Source: Acholoe squamosa (Eukaryota > Annelida > Polychaeta > Phyllodocida > Polynoidae). From it: a stretch of DNA of 64,000 nt. This document shows, piece after piece, positions 34,787 to 44,873 of the stretch. Every line of letters begins with the position of its first letter. Position 1 is the first letter of the stretch. The DNA is taken from contig OX439041.1 of the NCBI GenBank assembly GCA_949317995.1, forward strand, positions 11,730,001 to 11,794,000. Reading direction: 5' to 3'. Below the pieces are notes generated by a model, which did no database searches, was not told where the DNA came from, and saw only the letters and a program-made list of their open reading frames with translations. Made by a program: the position numbers and the translations under genes.

Positions 34787-35589
34787 CTGAGGTAGAGGCA
34801 GGCAGCAGGGAGAGCATCAGATACAGGTGGTAGACGCTGGAGGAACGCTGACCCTCAACTAGGCCTAATACAGGGGTATTGAGCCTGAACTGGGCCTAAT
34901 ACAAGAGGACTGAGCCTGATCTCTATGCCTAATATACAGGACCAAGAGGAGGCACAGGGCATATGCCTGTACAGGGCAATCTAGGCCTTGTAAACCAAGA
35001 TTGTAAGATAGTGTCTTTGTTTGTATCAAGTCCTGCTGATCCAGTGTATTGTGGTGTTCAGGAGTAAAACTCAAGTCAACTAGAGAGAAACAAACCCGAA
35101 AAAATATTCACCAGAAATGGTGATGAAATAAGATTTGGGTGCTCTGTCTTGACTTATATTAACACAAGAGCCTGGTTGTGATGGTAATGTTATTATGAGT
35201 CCAAGTCCAATGTGTGAAGGCTTCAAACTCAAGGTGTAAAAATGTCGTCTGTTCGTGTAAAAATGTCGTCTGCTGAGTAATTAAAGCCTGTGATACAGTA
35301 GAAAGGTGTGACTGCTATGTATATACGTATACCAGTAGTGGGGTATATAGAGCAGAGTACCCCTATGGTAGATGATCCAGTAGTGGTAGGTAGAGGATGT
35401 GTTGGTGTGAGGGGCGGCTGATACCGTGTGATGCTTCTCAGGGCCTGTGTCAGGTCTTATTGTACCTCGTGTGGCGGCTACAGCAGGGAGGGGCACGGCG
35501 GGTGTGGCTACTCTCACCAGCACCAAGTGGTCAGCCTCCAAACTACTGCAGCAGGAGCAGACTCTCCCTCTCTCCTAGTAGACAAGTAC

Positions 35590-35880
35590 ACGCTCAGTCC
35601 TCAGTGGACCCACGCCCAGTCCACCCCTAGCGGACACGCCCCTAATATGCCCCCCGGCGCCTCCACCCCCGCCCGCGCACCCTAGCGGCACTTGGAAGTG
35701 CGTCGCCGCGAGCGCCTATTGGCTGAGGGAGGTGTCAATCAAGGCGCCCTGGGCGGGGCATAGGTGGCAGTGGCGGCACCTGGCGGGAAGGCAGTGTACA
35801 GGGCACCAGGAGGAAGGGACGCCCTGTATGATGGCGGCGGGTTGGGGCGCCAGGAAGGTAGGGGTGGGTGAGGGTTGGAC
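35590..35880 (-). promoter_or_regulatory. Putative promoter upstream of the MFEDDLL exon
   Basis: It reads on the minus strand with CCAAT boxes (ATTGG at about 35719, TCAATCAA at 35735), GC boxes (GGGCGGGGC at 35751, CACGCCCC at 35634), CGCCGCGAGCGCC and a GGCGGGAAGG E2F-like word at 35779. It lies about 0.8-1.1 kb upstream of the exon at 34786. GGTGCTG|GTGAGAG near 35505 could be the donor of a leader exon. The core GCCCCGCCC-GGCGCCTT-GATTGACA recurs inverted at 38140. Confidence 0.45.
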
Positions 35881-35917
35881 TGAAGGGAGGAGAGAAAGTG
35901 TGGCTAAATCCCATTAG

Positions 35918-36091
35918 AAGCCGCGCTGTGCATTAATGCATCATACACATTTGATAACATTATCTACTGATGCCTTAAAACAGTCCTGGTGCATCATGCC
36001 AACCACTCCCAAAGGATTGGCATGATGCACCAATGAAGTGCTGGTGAGTACACTTGCCAACACTGCATTGGTGCATCAGGACGATCAAACA
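35918..36091. repeat. Cloverleaf element with strong hairpin B
   Basis: GAAGCCGCGCTGTGCATTAA at the left, a reduced A arm, then CTCCCAAAGGATTGGCATGA and hairpin B ACCAATGAAGTGCTGGTGAG ... TTGCCAACACTGCATTGGTG. The right outer stem is absent. Confidence 0.85.
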
Positions 36092-36669
36092 ATGTAGCAC
36101 TGACCAAACAGCCAAATAGTGAGGGGGATCCAAGCATTTTTTTGTTAAATTTCACAGTAATCTATTTGTACAACCTCAAAAACCTTAATAGGGGGATACA
36201 TGTACAACCCCCACACCCCACACAGCTCCACCGCAATTATAAGAACAAGAAACATTAACTCTGGCTCTGAGGCTCTGACGTAGGGGGTAGGCCTGTTACC
36301 CGCCTGTTACCCTAAAAGGATAAGGAATAGAGACCAGCAAAAGTCACACCAGTACGACTGGGTGCCCAGTCTAACAGTCTCCATTAAAGAGTCAGGGTAA
36401 ATTGGAAACTACAAGACAGATAGGTGTAATTCTACACCGCATGGTGTCGCACCGAGAGTGACTTCTGGTTAACCTAGTGGATGGGATCAGTAAATGCTGG
36501 TGGGCCTACAGTTTGTTTACAGAAGCACTGCCTGACAGAGCGTCTTCTCTATGTTTCTTTCATTTTGCTACAGAAGCAATGATAGCGTCCAGTCCCCCAA
36601 TATAACTTCACTGCATTGTAAATTATGACGATCATTTGTCTGGGGACTTTTCTCCATTCGCCGTCTGCA

Positions 36670-37260
36670 TAAGGCCGAAAAAGTGGTTTGTTTCCGGTAA
36701 CCCGACCGACCTCAGCTAAATAGGGTCGACCTCAGAATATTTTGAAGATTTTTCCTGATTTTCTAAAGGTTTTTTTGAAGATTTTTGAAGATTGTTTCAA
36801 CATTTTCAAAGATTCTCTTCCAAAATGATTATTTGATATGTATACACATATTTTCCAATGGTTTTCTAATATCCCATGCAGGCAATGAACATTTCTAACA
36901 CCCACCAGTGAAAAATCAAGCAAAGAATGACTATATGAGATCTTGGACCAAAAAAAAATTGAAAAAATAAAATCCTACCTACCGACCTCAACCCAGCAAA
37001 TTGTCTTGAGTCCTCGTCAACCTGTGTGAAATGGCTCACACATGTCGCTAGATGGAACACGACATTGTTATAGCACAAGATCACCAGGAATAGCAAATAC
37101 TATGCCATGTGAGTATAACACACAGTGGTGAAAGATGACGGAATGAGTTATCACTCAAAAAGGAGTCACCATTGATGACCAATCATGGCGACAGATGACG
37201 ACAATTTGCTGGGAACTTTCTAGACCATGTTACTGGAAACAATCCTTTTTTTTGGCCTAA
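36670..37260. mobile_element. GTTTCC-type MITE, copy 1, interrupted by another MITE
   Basis: The left end TAAGGCCGAAAAAGTGG plus GTTTCCGGTAACCCGACCGA and the right end CATGTTACTGGAAAC plus TTTTTTGGCCTAA are inverted. The element is AT-rich with no frame. A 212-bp CCCAGCAAATTG element sits inside it (37002-37213), which dates this copy as older. Sister copies are at 47272, 50339, 56000 and 57266. Confidence 0.88.
37002..37213. mobile_element. CCCAGCAAATTG MITE, copy 1 (nested)
   Basis: TIRs are CCCAGCAAATTGTC and GACGACAATTTGCTGGG. It is 212 bp, flanked by AA on both sides, inside the element at 36670-37260. Its interior matches the copy at 44924-45145 in the opposite orientation (GACGGAATGAGTTATCACTC versus GAGTGATAACTCATTCCGTC). 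Confidence 0.92.
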
Positions 37261-38039
37261 TGCATAATGGACCTGAGGAATGGACTACATTTCATTAGTC
37301 AAATAACACCCATAACTGACAGAGTTCACTTGCTGTGTCATTGGCAAAATGGTCCGACCTTTTTTTAAAAATCTTACTCGAGAACCCACATGTGCCCTAT
37401 ATGGTGTCCTGGGTCGTCATGAAACAGAAACCCAAGATCGCACACATCTGGAGAGCTGTATAACAAAATATGTTAGAATGATTACTTGTGATTATGGGTT
37501 TTGTTATTAGTGTATTATATTTCCTATTTCCTGATGAATGAGCACAGTTGAGAGGCATGTGTTTCTTTTTCTTTTCTTTTTTTTATAACAAAAAAACAAA
37601 CAAACAAACAAACCAACAAAACTACAGACTAATAAACTTGTGTTCCTCTTTCTCACAAACATAGAACACACAACCCTCTCCATTTAATTGGATTTTTAAT
37701 GCTTCCACTGACACTGACAGCCCCACTACCTTAGCTTTCAAAGAATTAATTACCATGTATACTTAACATTCAATTACAGAAGTCAGAGCACTGGAAATAA
37801 TATATTCAAAAGTAAACTGAATTCAATTGAGCAACCAGTGCCTATTGTGGAGATCTCACCTTGGAGACCTAAGTGTTTATTGGTTTTCACCGATTTTTCA
37901 CCAGTTTGTGACGCTGGGTGAGAAGTCCCGGATGAGTAGACGACTTTTGCCAAGTTTTGGTGACATATTTCCCGCCCAAACTCGCTACAACGTCCACACG
38001 TTAGGCTTTAACCCTCCCTCCCCCAGCCGCTAACTCCAC

Positions 38040-38280
38040 CAGCTCCTTTTGAAAACGCCTGCTGCAGACGACTTTCCCTTTTCCCACCACTCCGTCGGTA
38101 TGTGTCAATCACAGCACACTGACCACGCCTCCTCACCTTTAGCCCCGCCCATAGGCGCCTTTGATTGACAGTCCAGTGCTAATCTACCCCTGCGGCGTTA
38201 TTAACCCATTGTTTACCCAACAAAAAGGCCACCCGCGCCTAATAGCCACCGATTTGTACCGCCAACACAAGGTAGGGTTA
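38040..38280. promoter_or_regulatory. GC-box/CCAAT block with recurrent GCAGACGAC motif
   Basis: GCAGACGACTTTCCC at 38064, CACGCCTCCTCACC, AGCCCCGCCCATAGGCGCC and TTGATTGACAG occur together. TTTCCCGCCCAAA lies just upstream at 37968. It shares the GCCCCGCCC/GGCGCC/GATTGACA core with 35727-35758. No transcript evidence. Confidence 0.35.
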
Positions 38281-39062
38281 ATCTCACCCAGAGGGAGGGG
38301 GATCTCATTTTAGGGAAGCAGGTAAAAACAACCACCATACCCCCGTGTTTGAGCATCAGAGGTGATTGTCTGAGTCAAAGTGAAATTAATGAGAAGAGAT
38401 TGAGTGGGTTTAGATTGAGTTAGAGATGAGAGGGAGGTGTGGATGGTAGAGGGTCAAGGGGGTATATTAACAGGATTGGTTTTTGTCTATAATTCATCAA
38501 TACTTCCTGATCACTGGCCCTTTTATGGTGAATTAACACTCAATTAGACGCCTAGATATATGTACGCATAGATATAGCGGCGTGGGATGGGAAAATAATC
38601 AATGCTTGCTTCATATACGCATATTGTTAAATTGACTTGCATTGAATTTTCATAACTGTATTTCCTTACTCATCCGTTTTTGATTTTATTTACATACATG
38701 TATACATGTACATATGGTCGTATGTTGGTTGTATGTAAGAAACACCACTGGGGAATTATACATATTTTTGCAAAGATTAACGTGTAGGGAACGTTGACAA
38801 AATATTTCACTGCTTTCATGGCCCATGCAGGTGTATTGGTGTTTATTTTATGCAAATAACTTCTTCCCATACAGATAGCATTGGAGGGCTGATCGCCACA
38901 CCCTGAGTGGCGTAATATGTGCCGATCCACCACTGTGGCCAATCCACTACTGCAGCCTCGTTCTGGGCAGGTAAACAAACAAAATGGTGGACCGCCACTT
39001 GTACTGGGAGTTATGGTAAAGGATTTTGTTAATTTTTATTTAATTAAACCTTCTAAAAGCAT

Positions 39063-39184
39063 AAAATAAATAGAGAACTAAACTCCCCTGATGGCCGATC
39101 CACCCCTCGGGGGGGGGGGATGTCCCCCTCGTGGTGGATCGGCCACCTTGTACACCACGGTCGTTTAGTTCTCTCTATTTATTG
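39063..39184. repeat. 122-bp imperfect palindrome
   Basis: AAATAGAGAACTAAAC pairs with GTTTAGTTCTCTCTATTT, and the inner GATGGCCGATCCACC pairs with GGTGGATCGGCCACC around a G-rich centre. GCCGATCCACCACTGTGGCC just to the left (about 38925) is related. A possible foldback transposon, with no second copy seen. Confidence 0.8.
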
Positions 39185-40002
39185 TACACCAGACAGCCCG
39201 TGGGAAGCATATAAAGTTATGTTGGAAGCGACCCCTATCTATACGCTCCTTGGCTCCAGGCTCTTATTTGAAACCCAGGTCATGGGTTACAGATTATTCC
39301 TTCTCATGAAATAATTCCTCGTGAAATAATCTCTTACTCTACCAGGGAACATCATATCAACATTAGTTTTTTATACATATCATTCTTAGTTTCACATGGG
39401 GATACATGAAGATGATGTAAAATCGATATGTGTATTTATTCTCTAGACATGTCAAGGGTTGGACATGACCATACAGGTATGGTAATGCTTAAACACTACT
39501 AAATTTAGTGGCATATCCCGGGGCATATCACACTTGGTTTGTATTCAAGTTCGGGGTTGGGGGTGAAAACATGATCATTCACTGAACACAACCCACCTTT
39601 TTTTTTACAAACATCAATGGGGGGGTGTATCAACCTAGTAAAGTTGATCGGCGTCTGGGTGTGACATTCTTTTTTATTGCCAATACTAAACGAAAATTCT
39701 GATCTAAACTCTGCACCAGAAATCCAGAACCTATCACGCAGCCACTAACAAAAACAGTGCTGTCCCCGCGTGGTAAAATCCGGAACTAATCTTTGCTAAC
39801 ATCTTCAATGTCGTCTGCCCGCAGCGACCAAATGGCGTAAAGTGGACGCTACGTCGACGCAGACGACGTCTTTTTGAGAGGGAGAAAATTGTTTTATGAC
39901 GGGGTGTGTGATTGGGGGTGGTTAGAGGGATATGTATTCTGAGCTTTACACAATGGAGAAGCCGGTGTGTAGTTCTTTAAGGTGCAGGAGAATTTCTAGT
40001 CT

Positions 40003-40275
40003 AGAGTATGATGCACCAATGCAGTTCTGGTGAGTCTATTGGCCACTTGCTGATTTGGAGCTGGTTCTGGCGACACCTACTGATAAGAACTGATAAGATG
40101 GGACCAGCATATCCCTGGAAGTGGGTGTTAACCAGGGACAAGGTACCCATCATGGTATGTGTTATCAGTGGGTTTTACCTCAACCAGCGAAATCCAATAT
40201 GGCGGCTCCACTAGGCCTCCATACTGAGTCCTCTAGTAGCCAGTCTGTAATAGCATCATGCTGCCAGTTTGGGGA
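40003..40275. repeat. Cloverleaf element split by a 200-bp insertion
   Basis: GTATGATGCACCAATGCAGT and TCTGGTGAGTCTATTGG form the left part. After the insert (40040-40243), AATAGCATCATGCTGCCAG resumes. The rest is lost. Confidence 0.6.
40040..40243 (+). mobile_element. 200-bp MITE with TGGCYACTAG ends, copy 1
   Basis: It matches 42063-42260 in inverted orientation over nearly its whole length, including GGTACCCATCATGGTATGTG, AACTGATAAGATGGGACCAG and CCACTAGGCCTCCATACT. Its ends TGGCCACT.GC and AGTAGCCA are short inverted repeats. It sits inside a cloverleaf element. A decayed third copy starts near 60015. Confidence 0.85.
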
Positions 40276-40346
40276 GTTTCTGAATCTATATGGTTAGCGT
40301 GTTGGTGGATATCTGCACACCATCGCTGCATTTATATATTATGACA

Positions 40347-40652
40347 TTAACCCTTTACGCCCGCTATGATGCAGGAGTATATATTATGACATTAACCCTT
40401 TACGACCCCGCCCGCTATATATATGATGCAGGGGGGATTTTTCAGGGGTCATCATGCCCTTTGGTCGCCACGAAACACCAATGACGTGCTGGCGAGTCTT
40501 CACTGGAGCATCATGCAGTTCTCCGAGAGTGTATCAACCCCATAGGGTCGGCATGATGCATGAATGCAGCCCTGTCGAGTTACTCGCCAGGGCTATATCC
40601 ATGCATCATGCTGACCAATGGCATTACTGGATTAGTTGCCCTAAAAGGATTG
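40347..40652. repeat. Cloverleaf element (B-A order) with duplicated terminus
   Basis: The left end is tandemly duplicated: TATATTATGACATTAACCCT occurs twice, 45 bp apart. Then CATCATGCCCTTTGGTCGCC, a short B arm (ACACCAATGACGTGCTGGCG), central CCCCATAGGGTCGGCATGAT and a strong A arm (ATGCAGCCCTGTCGAGTTAC ... CAGGGCTATATCCATGCATC). Confidence 0.88.
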
Positions 40653-41576
40653 ATCAGTGGTCTTAAGACGTTATGTCGCACCTAAAGGGTTTTTAAGTGA
40701 TAGATAAAAGATGCCGACAGGTATTCTGACCACCCTGTAGCCCCCGGCTGTAGCATCAGTACCCACGTGGGGGACCTAAACCATACAGGGGGTAATTTGT
40801 ACACCCTGAGCAGGGCATAGGATTCACTTACAAGCCTAGCTATATATACAGAAAAAGCAGGGTCTTTAAATGGCAAAACTCTCCAAAAAGTTGTCAGTGC
40901 AGTGTATTTTTTGAAAACACTAGGACCGGGTGTTAGTACAAATCCAATGACCCTACAGTAGATTGTCATGTACCCAGTGCAGTGGTCTTTGCTGCCGATT
41001 TACAATTCGGGCTGAGATTGTAGGGTCTACATATCAATTGTTTCTACGTAGATTAATTAATCAGTCTCATCAGAAACCAACGATCTAGACAACATGTGCA
41101 TGTAGAAGCTTTGATTTTAAATGTACACCTACCCATACACAACAACAAATAACGGGTTATAAATCTGTGAAGATGGGCAGACGACATTGAGAGAGACGCC
41201 GCTAAGACGCCATCATGGCGCGTGCTGGACAAGTGCATTGTATTACCACAAGAGAATCCATGCACAATGTATTTTGTGCCCCTTCTAAAGACGCCATGGA
41301 CGGCAGCATTGTTTTGACTTTCTCGTCACGTTCTCGGGTAATCTCGTGTAATCCCACGTCTAATCCCATCTGCTGTTAGTTTAGGGACGCTTTGATCTCC
41401 CCCCGGAGGACCTACTCTCCCTCGGATACGTCGTAATCCCTTTACGGAAACAATAGCTCCTGCGTGACCCTGAGACAAACTCCCGTTTTCAAGGGAAACA
41501 TGGCGCAGACGACAATTGACGGTGTTCTAATATTTACAAACATGCTGCCTCTTTATAATCAATACCTCTTGTGGGT

Positions 41577-41672
41577 TAAACATTGATGCATCATGCCGAC
41601 CATGATACGATCCCAAAGGGGAGGTACCGTAGGAGTATGGTGATGCATGAATGTGGCCTTGTGAGTCTTTAT
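41577..41672. repeat. Cloverleaf element, truncated next to a MITE
   Basis: GGTTAAACATTGATGCATCA, TCATGCCGACCATGATACGA and GGTGATGCATGAATGTGGCC end 12 bp before the 41684 MITE. Confidence 0.7.
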
Positions 41673-41683
41673 TGTTTTACTAG

Positions 41684-41925
41684 TACCGTATTCATTCTAA
41701 TAAGCGCACATGTTCTAATAAGCGCACACCCCACTTTTTGGGACCTCAAATCATACAAACACAGTGAAATAACAGAGATTTTGAGAGCAAAAACAACGAT
41801 TATGAGGGCAAAAACAAAGATTTTAGGCTTTAAGGGGTGCGCTTATTAGAATTAATTTTGTATTTATGTTTTTAGCATCTAACAATTACATTTTTACATG
41901 TGCGCTTATTAGAATGAATACGGTA
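41684..41925. mobile_element. 242-bp TA-flanked MITE (TACCGTATTCATTC ends)
   Basis: Perfect 26-bp TIRs begin TACCGTATTCATTCTAATAA. A second subterminal repeat, TAATAAGCGCAC/GTGCGCTTATTA, lies inside. The TA at each tip could be the target duplication of a Tc1/mariner-type element. No transposase. Confidence 0.92.
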
Positions 41926-42062
41926 ATCACAATATGAGGTTAAGCATTTTAGGTTGATAAAGTGTGTTGAAAAATAGGACAAGACAATTTTTTGCATCAT
42001 GTTAAACTCGAAACACCTATATCAAGCAGTGTACCTATAAAGAGTTCAATAGCTTTCTGTTC

Positions 42063-42260
42063 TATAGGACTTAGTATGGAGGCCTAGTGGAGCCACCATC
42101 TTGAATTTCGCTGGTTGAGGTAACACCCACTGATAAGACATACCATGATGGGTACCTTGTCCATGGTTAACACCCACTTTCAGGGACATGCTGGTCCCAT
42201 CTTATCAGTTCTTATCAGTGTGTGTCGCCGGAACCAGCTCCAGACCAGCTAGTGGCCAAT
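42063..42260 (-). mobile_element. 200-bp MITE with TGGCYACTAG ends, copy 2 (inverted)
   Basis: It is the inverted partner of 40040-40243. TAGGACTTAGTATGGAGGCC at the left and CCAGCTAGTGGCCAATA at the right. The two copies could pair to form a 200-bp stem with a 1.8-kb loop in a transcript. Confidence 0.87.
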
Positions 42261-42477
42261 AAACAAATTGTTGATTTCTGTATGTTTGCCTTTGTGTATG
42301 GGGCATGAGTTCATATTTATAAATAATCTATTAAGATCTGTTTGAATAGAACATTGATTAAGATATGACCATGCTATGGACCAATATATAAGTGAATATA
42401 AGGGTTAATGGGAAAATGTTAGCAGATATAGAGGTAGATAAATACATTAGAACAGTAAACATCAGCGCAGCACGTAC

Positions 42478-42621
42478 CAGAGTTGTGGGACCACATAGTA
42501 GTATATGGCGTGGTGGCCGGGGCAGGAGGAGAGGAGACCGTGTCCGTGCTGCAGGTGGATGCCGGCTGGGCAGGCCGGGATGCCGTGTACACACACCGGC
42601 CCACGTCCGTACCACCCGGGC
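42478..42621 (-). CDS. Possible far-upstream 144-bp exon of the T-box gene
   Basis: An excellent acceptor (TGTTGCTACCTTCCTGCAG) and an acceptable donor (CTCTG|GTACGT) bound 144 bp. In phase 1-1 it reads PGGTDVGRCVYTASRPAQPA, STCSTDTVSSPPAPATTPYT, TMWSHNS, and would join G|TTMFEDDLL in frame. All three frames are open, and another (PGWYGRGPVCVHGIPACPAG) is equally GC3-rich, so the frame is not decided. It may be a leader exon, or part of an unrelated gene. Confidence 0.36.
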
Positions 42622-43204
42622 CTGCAGGAAGGTAGCAACAGACACAAAGACACATCATGAGTACTGTTTTTTTTTTTTAATTTTCTTTCTAAAAGTCGAC
42701 GCATGAAAAGCCTCAAATTATCTGTGTTTAATAAACTCGTATTTTGTAATTGAGAAGTGTGCATTACGTCCTGACTTGTATAGATTTACCTTATGTATAT
42801 ATGTTTTGGGTTTTGTTGGAGAATGACTATGGATGTAGATATTACAAACCAGTAAGAATACAACAACAACAACTGCAACAACTGTTACAAACTCTAGGCG
42901 GGGCAATGTCAAATCTCTCGGTTCTCAAGTTTTGTGGTTGTTCTTGTGGTTGTGTCTGGGGGTTAACATGACGGTAGTGAGAATTATGTCTATATATTTA
43001 TAACCTGGGACAAATACCACGTCTCAGGAAGCAAAAGGCTGGGTCTGACAGTCACCCTCGGTAGGGGAGAGCCGGGAGGAGGAGGAGTATTGTGGGTTGG
43101 TGTGTGACAGACAATCAGTCACTCACAGTTATAAATGGTGCTCACCTACACCACCATGCTACAACCTCAATACCTTATACCCATAGTCCACTACACCTCA
43201 ATAC

Positions 43205-43395
43205 CTTATACCCATAGTCCACTAGACCTCTGTCATAGAAATTTATATAGGAAATGTATGGCTTAATCGCGAGACAGAGGCCAGGTGGACTATCGACATT
43301 AAACCCATAGTCCACTTGGCCTCTATCACGCGATTGAGCCATACATTTCCTATATAAATTTCTGTGACAGAGGCCTAGTGGATTATGGGTATAAG
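43205..43395. mobile_element. 191-bp foldback (hairpin) element
   Basis: CTTATACCCATAGTCCACTA ... ATTTATATAGGAAATGTATG pairs with CATACATTTCCTATATAAAT ... AGTGGATTATGGGTATAAG almost throughout, with a short loop near 43300. The left tip (ATACCTTATACCCATAGTCC) is duplicated at 43169. Confidence 0.9.
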
Positions 43396-43484
43396 TCACT
43401 CTGTCACACACTCACTTCTACATGTATTGAACCCCATTGCTACAATGTGGGCCTGTGGCAGCTACAGGTCTTTCGAGGGACAGC

Positions 43485-43667
43485 AATAGCGGATTCAGAA
43501 TTTGGAAAAGTAGGGATGGACTGAAAAGGAGGGGACGCATCCCCTAATGATGGCTAATCCTATTAGATTCCTAAGCAATTTTTGGGATCCACCAATCAAA
43601 TGAAATAATAATGACAATAAAAACTCTTAATTATAGAAATAAAATATGGCGCGTCCCTGTATTGAAC
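43485..43667. mobile_element. CACTGGCGGAT-type element, degenerate
   Basis: AATAGCGGATTCAGAATTTG, GGAGGGGACGCATCCCC and ATATGGCGCGTCCCTG match the left part and interior of the copies at 46324 and 53822. The right TIR was not found. Confidence 0.55.
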
Positions 43668-44463
43668 AAAGGCGCTCAACATGCAGAAAACAGGGGGTGG
43701 GGTTTTGTTTTCTCCAGATGGTTGGTATCTTACAGAAAGTCTTACTTGCATTGATAAACATCAACGGACAAAAATACAACGCCCAGGATCCCATTGGAGG
43801 TGTATAAATTAATCCCAATTGACTTCAGTCCCTCAATGTTATACAATTTACAGTAGGCCTCCTGTCAGGTTGTTCTTTTGGGGGCGTTGCCTTTTTCCTT
43901 TGATTAATGGCTTAATTACAGGCCTCTAAACAGGAAGCCATTACAGGCGCCAGTATAAATTTGTCCTTCATTATATTGGATAGAGATCTCAAGGTCAAAG
44001 AATGAACCAAAGCCATTAAAGGTGAAAGAAATTGGACGTGGGTAGTTTAGGGCCCTACATCCTAACACCTTGTAAGATCAGAGGATCATAATCTCGCTGG
44101 TTCTTCATAATTAGCAGTGCCCACCAACCTGCCCAACACCAGCAGACGTCGCGCAGACGACTTTTGCAGCCCGTGCGATGGTATCGTTCACCCCGTAGCG
44201 TGACCAATGTGAAAATTAGCGCCAATTGTGTCTGTATTAATTGCCTAAAGCATACCTTTGGTATAGATCAACCTTTGAGGGCTTCATATAATAACAGGGG
44301 CGTAGGTAAATGAGGTGGGGCCTGAGTGTGTCTCCCCCCCCCCCCAACTTTTGCCAAGAATTCATAATAGATTGGATAAGAAGTTAAAACTTTCATTTAA
44401 AAAATGATGAAAATGGGGGCCTGGGCTTCATATCAGATCTAAATTTCACCATAACTTATTTTT

Positions 44464-44511
44464 CGATACAATTCTATATAGGAATGTTCGATACAATTCT
44501 ATATAGGAATG
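44464..44511 (+). repeat. Tandem duplication, 24-bp unit
   Basis: TCGATACAATTCTATATAGG occurs twice back to back. Confidence 0.9.
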
Positions 44512-44607
44512 TATAGGCGCCATCACACTTGGGCCGACAATTCAAGGTGGTCATGATGGGCCCCCAGCTGCCCCCCCCCCATAAAGATTTGCTTCCTACG
44601 CCTCTGT

Positions 44608-44763
44608 AATACCTCCAGGCTCGTGTTCCTTTGTTGTGGTAATGCACCAATGTAGTGCTTGCTAATACTCCAACACTGCATCGGTGCATCATGTCGACCT
44701 TTTGATTTAGGAGTCCTAAAGCAAAGCCAAAGGATGCATTCACATATATCATGCTGACAAAAC
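44608..44763. repeat. Cloverleaf element, partial
   Basis: AATGCACCAATGTAGTGCTT ... CAACACTGCATCGGTGCATC (hairpin B) and AGGATGCATTCACATATATC (remnant of A). Confidence 0.7.
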
Positions 44764-44873
44764 TACATATTATATCAACTGGTTGAAAAGTCAAAACAGG
44801 CCTGTGCCCAACAGAAAAATACCACTGAATGTCTGTTAACAAGCAACACATTTGTTCCTTGACATATTACATG

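Larger units (their letters stand above)
34787..42477. other. Upstream intron/regulatory region of the T-box gene
   Basis: It holds two CpG-rich blocks (35590-35880, 38040-38280), a GTTTCC-type MITE with a nested MITE (36670-37260), cloverleaf copies (35918, 40003, 40347, 41577), a palindrome (39063), one arm of a 200-bp inverted repeat (40040) and a TA-flanked MITE (41684). No further exon recognised. Confidence 0.6.

Noticed and set aside
42462-42764. EGF-like reading (CRPGWYGRGPVC) on the minus strand
   Set aside because: Cysteine spacing does not match an EGF domain. The first cysteine comes from the intron side of the acceptor.
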